Assembly (NCBI GenBank): GCA_036785705.1
Contig: JAWUZG010000036.1
Location: 9,791,501 to 9,855,500, forward strand
From: Acanthornis magna
Lineage: Eukaryota; Chordata; Aves; Passeriformes; Acanthizidae
Length of the DNA stretch: 64,000 nucleotides
Direction: 5' to 3'
In this document: positions 60,801-64,000 of the stretch, in pieces
Layout: each line of letters opens with the position of its first letter
How positions within the stretch are numbered: position 1 is the first letter of the stretch
Notes under the pieces: model-generated
Told to the model about the DNA's origin: nothing
The model's database searches: none
What the model saw: the letters and a program-made list of their open reading frames with translations, nothing else
Translations under genes and position numbers: made by a program

Positions 60801-61680
60801 ATTGGTTTGAAAACAAAATATGAAAAGAATGCCTCTGCTATTTTTTGGTTTAAATCTATCAAGGCATTCATGCCTCTCACACATTTTGAATGTCACTGAG
60901 ATTTGTTTATTCAGTATTTTCCAAAAAGGACCAAGTGCATCTTTTTGCCTACTTATGGTAAAATACCACTAACTCCATCCATTCACAATCAAGCCCCAAG
61001 TGAATAAAAGAGTGGGAAGAGTAATTATATCACAGGAGCCACACTTTATTAATCAGTAATATTTATGACTCTAAGTCAGTGCTGCAAATTTTTATTCACC
61101 CATTTGCCCTGTGCAGGCTTTTTTTTTGACAACGTTATAAAACACCACTAGGTTTCTTTATTAGCTTTAATCACAATGGTAAAGGGCAGTAAGGTACAGT
61201 AAATTTTAGTGACAGTTGTGTGAAGCAGGTTAAGATGAGTACTATTCAAACAATATTTGCAAAATAATTTTCTCAATTATTTTTGTCTGCATTATAATGA
61301 ATACATTATTTGTGTAGGCATTGTCTGATTCCCCTAGAGAGATGATCAGCTCGTATTCTGCTTAAGTACTTGTGTTATTTTTCTTATCAAATAGCCTGAT
61401 TATTCAGTATTAATTTTCTGTTGTTGTTTAGTATGAAAATCAGAATTTGAATCTACGATACGCTACAGAGATGTGGGTGAGAGGATGTGGTGCTTTCTCT
61501 GTATGCTACCAGTGAAACAGTTTCAGATGGTTTCAGTAAATGCTAGTGAGATTCAGGAGCATCTGACACCAGCCCTGTCACAATCTGACAGGGAGAAAAC
61601 TTAGGGCTTACCTTAAGTATCTGCATGGTTTCTCTTGTATCCTGAAAAATACAGTAAAGAGGCAGTGTTTTCTCCTTTTC
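57851..61680. other. Non-coding DNA between the CR1 copy and the TCCTC array
   Basis: AT-rich. No exon, RNA gene or repeat was recognised beyond an A run at about 57988-58002. Confidence 0.55.
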
Positions 61681-61818
61681 TCCTCTCCTCTCCTCTCCTC
61701 TCCTCTCCTCTCCTCTCCTCTCCTCTCCTCTCCTCTCCTCTCCTCTCCTCTCCTCTCCTCTCCTCTCCTCTCCTCTCCTCTCCTCTCCTCTCCTCTCCTC
61801 TCCTCTCCTCTCCTCTCC
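61681..61818. repeat. (TCCTC)n pentanucleotide microsatellite, about 27 units
   Basis: A nearly perfect array of about 138 bp, pure pyrimidine on the + strand and pure purine on the - strand. It generates long artificial open frames on both strands (repeats of SPLLS and GEERR). Confidence 0.97.
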
Positions 61819-64000
61819 TTTCCTTTCTCCTACATTTAATGATTAAGTTGGGCTGCACTGGACCGTTTCTAGGTCCCAGTCTGGTCCCTCTGAAAAATTA
61901 CCACTTCAGTGTAAACCTAGGGGTCTTCTCTTGTCATGTCCTGGCATTCCAGTTTTAATTTACTTCCCTTGACTCCTCTCCTGGATGATGTTGGTGAGAT
62001 ATGTAACTTTCAGTTGGCTAATGCATAGAGTGAGAGATGAAGCTTGCTGCTGGAGACTCATGAAAATTGCAGAAATACAGCATTACTAGAGGCAATGGTT
62101 TTCTGACTTCTAACCTTTTAAGAATATGGTCCAAATACGGGTTTGAGCATAGTTTACCCTAATAATTTTAAGATATGTCACTTATGTATATCTTTATTCC
62201 TAATTCTGGATTCTGCTCTTACCTTCCTGATTTTCAGTACTAGGCTGAGGAGGTAGAGGCAGTCAGCTCTCAAAAAATGGTAATGAAAACACTTAATTAG
62301 AGAACGACAGAAATGTTTCTCAGGGAAACAAAATACTCAATGGGAATAATTCCTGCAGTGAGCAATAGTTTTAAGACAAGTTAGCATGGGTTACCTGCAT
62401 TTAAATTTTTCATTTGGAAGAAATTCCGACTTTACTGCCAGGTTAGTTCTCCTTGCCCTTCCCCTTCCATTCCCCTGTCCTTCCTCCTTCCCCTTCTCTC
62501 CTTTATGACAATGACACAGTGGTCTGCAGTGTGACCCTGAGTGGGGTCTCAGCTCTCTGGTAGCTGGGCACCTTCTGTGGGCACAGTCAAAGCTCTGTGA
62601 TTCACCCTCTTGTGTGACAAGCAGCTGCACTGCCCATGGCACAATTCATTCTGTCAGCATTGCTCATATGGTTACGTAGCACGAGCAATATAGCAAGAGT
62701 CTCCGCACACGAAGGCGTCTTTTAGATCAGATGAGCTGGTCCTAGACAGACAGCTTGGACAGTAACATTCCAGTCAGCAATTTGCTTTTCTACTGATATT
62801 TCTCCCTTCCCTTCAATGTGCCTGAACCTCAGCCACTTATGATACAATTTATTAGCACTCTGGCAAATTGCTGGTGTGAATTAATATTGTTGAACTTAAA
62901 TTCTTCTACAGGCATTGATGAAATTTACTGCAAAGTTTGTTCAGTGTATTTCAAATGAGGGCCCCATATTGTGAGTCATGTTAAAATCTCTTTTACTTAT
63001 ATAAATCTTTCAAACCCAAACCTTCATTACTGTTTTATTGCACTTGCTAACTTACACGAAAACAGAAATATGCAGATAACTGAAAAAATCCTCTAAGATA
63101 GAAAAAGTGAGACACTGACTTTTAAAACTGCAAGAATTAAAAGAGGAGGACATACAGCAGCTCTGATCACAGCCTGACACTACAGGTGATGTATTGCTGG
63201 AGGCAAGACAAATGCTTCAAGCAGAGAAATTGTAGAGTCTTTGAGTCTTACCTTCCAGAATCTCACCTTCATTTTTCAGTGTCTGTTACAGTAGTTTTAC
63301 TGTATGTTGTTGTGGTAGTTGCAAGAGACTGAAGATGAATTCAGTATGGAAGATTTACTTTTGAGTGCAGTAGATCATGATCTCATTTAAAGCTCTGTTG
63401 CTTGCCAGCCGCAATACAGTGACTATTTGAAAGGTAGACACTCGTCTAACTTAGTCTACACTTGAATTTTTCCACATCTGCTCCATGTCACAAAGGCATT
63501 CTACCCCTGGTTACACCTGAGTATCCCCATTGAAATCACTGTGACAGTCACATGTGTGTAATTGAGAGTAGAATTTGGCCCCCTGTGTTGAAGTTGCTCC
63601 TTTGAAAGCTGTTCCACCTCCTTTGGCTTAATCCTACCCCATTAGGGGAATGTAATCCCACTCTTGTATAAGTGTAATGTGACTCGAGTTTCAACCTGAT
63701 AACTGGAGGGGGGAACCCAGAGGCAGTGTAGCTTAAATTCAAAGCCTCATTATATGTTTCTCCTGTGGAAATTACATGAACAGTTGAGTCAGATAAAGAG
63801 CACATTCTCATTTTTCTTTCACATATCCCTCTCATGCTCTTTCAAATCTAGCAGAGGGACTGAGTATCAATACACCATACACATTTTCTTTCTATGTACT
63901 TTAAAGTTTTTAAATTTTTAAAAAAATTTTTATTTTAGAAAGAGTAATTTTAGGGAAAATATAAGATCTTCAAAAATAGAGCAAGAATGCAAAAAAAAGA
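61819..64000. other. Non-coding DNA at the window end
   Basis: AT-rich, with a C/T-rich patch at about 62450-62505. No gene was recognised. A 95-codon minus-strand frame (63548-63835) lacks any domain. Confidence 0.55.

Noticed and set aside
61613..61958. Open frames on both strands at the TCCTC array
   Set aside because: They exist only because the pentamer has no stop in any frame; the products are pure repeat peptides.
1..64000. Search for CRISPR arrays, bacterial operons, tRNA or rRNA genes
   Set aside because: Nothing fitting was seen. The organism is a vertebrate and the direct repeats found are microsatellites or retroelements.

Overview
The window is vertebrate nuclear DNA, almost certainly from a bird. 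It contains two chicken-repeat-1 (CR1) LINE copies in opposite orientations, a solo long terminal repeat of an endogenous-retrovirus type I recall from bird genomes, compact introns and very CpG-rich islands in an otherwise AT-rich background. A songbird is possible from the LTR type, but I cannot prove it.

One protein-coding gene is supported: ISL1 (Islet-1), a LIM-homeodomain transcription factor, on the + strand. It has six coding exons between 29683 and 40231. The spliced reading frame is 1050 nt (349 codons plus stop), the length I know for vertebrate ISL1. All five introns are GT-AG, and both LIM domains, the homeodomain and the C-terminal LIM-interaction region are intact. The 5' side is a CpG island promoter with two CCAAT boxes and two TGACGT half sites. 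The 5'UTR is long, GC-rich then T-rich, and has no upstream ATG. The 3'UTR carries several AATAAA signals.

Layout: 1-23.5 kb is AT-rich non-coding DNA with a CR1 fragment (6.2-7.1 kb, +), an LTR (10.1-11.2 kb, -) and an 11-bp TAAT-core tandem array (11.7-11.9 kb). From 23.5 to 29.5 kb a chain of CpG islands leads into the ISL1 promoter. ISL1 occupies about 29.2-41.9 kb. From 42.6 to 45.7 kb there are two more CpG-rich blocks without a recognisable gene. From 45.7 to 64 kb the DNA is AT-rich and non-coding, with a CR1 element that retains most of ORF2 (54.8-57.85 kb, -) and a 138-bp TCCTC pentamer array (61.7-61.8 kb).

The clustered islands on both sides of one developmental regulator resemble the broad, Polycomb-type unmethylated domains known for such genes; this is inference. 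Two alternative-splice signals are readable directly: a NAGNAG acceptor at exon 4, and an internal acceptor in exon 5 that would remove exactly 23 residues. I found no evidence of a novel multi-gene system. The other long open frames are explained by low-complexity GC-rich DNA, simple repeats or retroelements.
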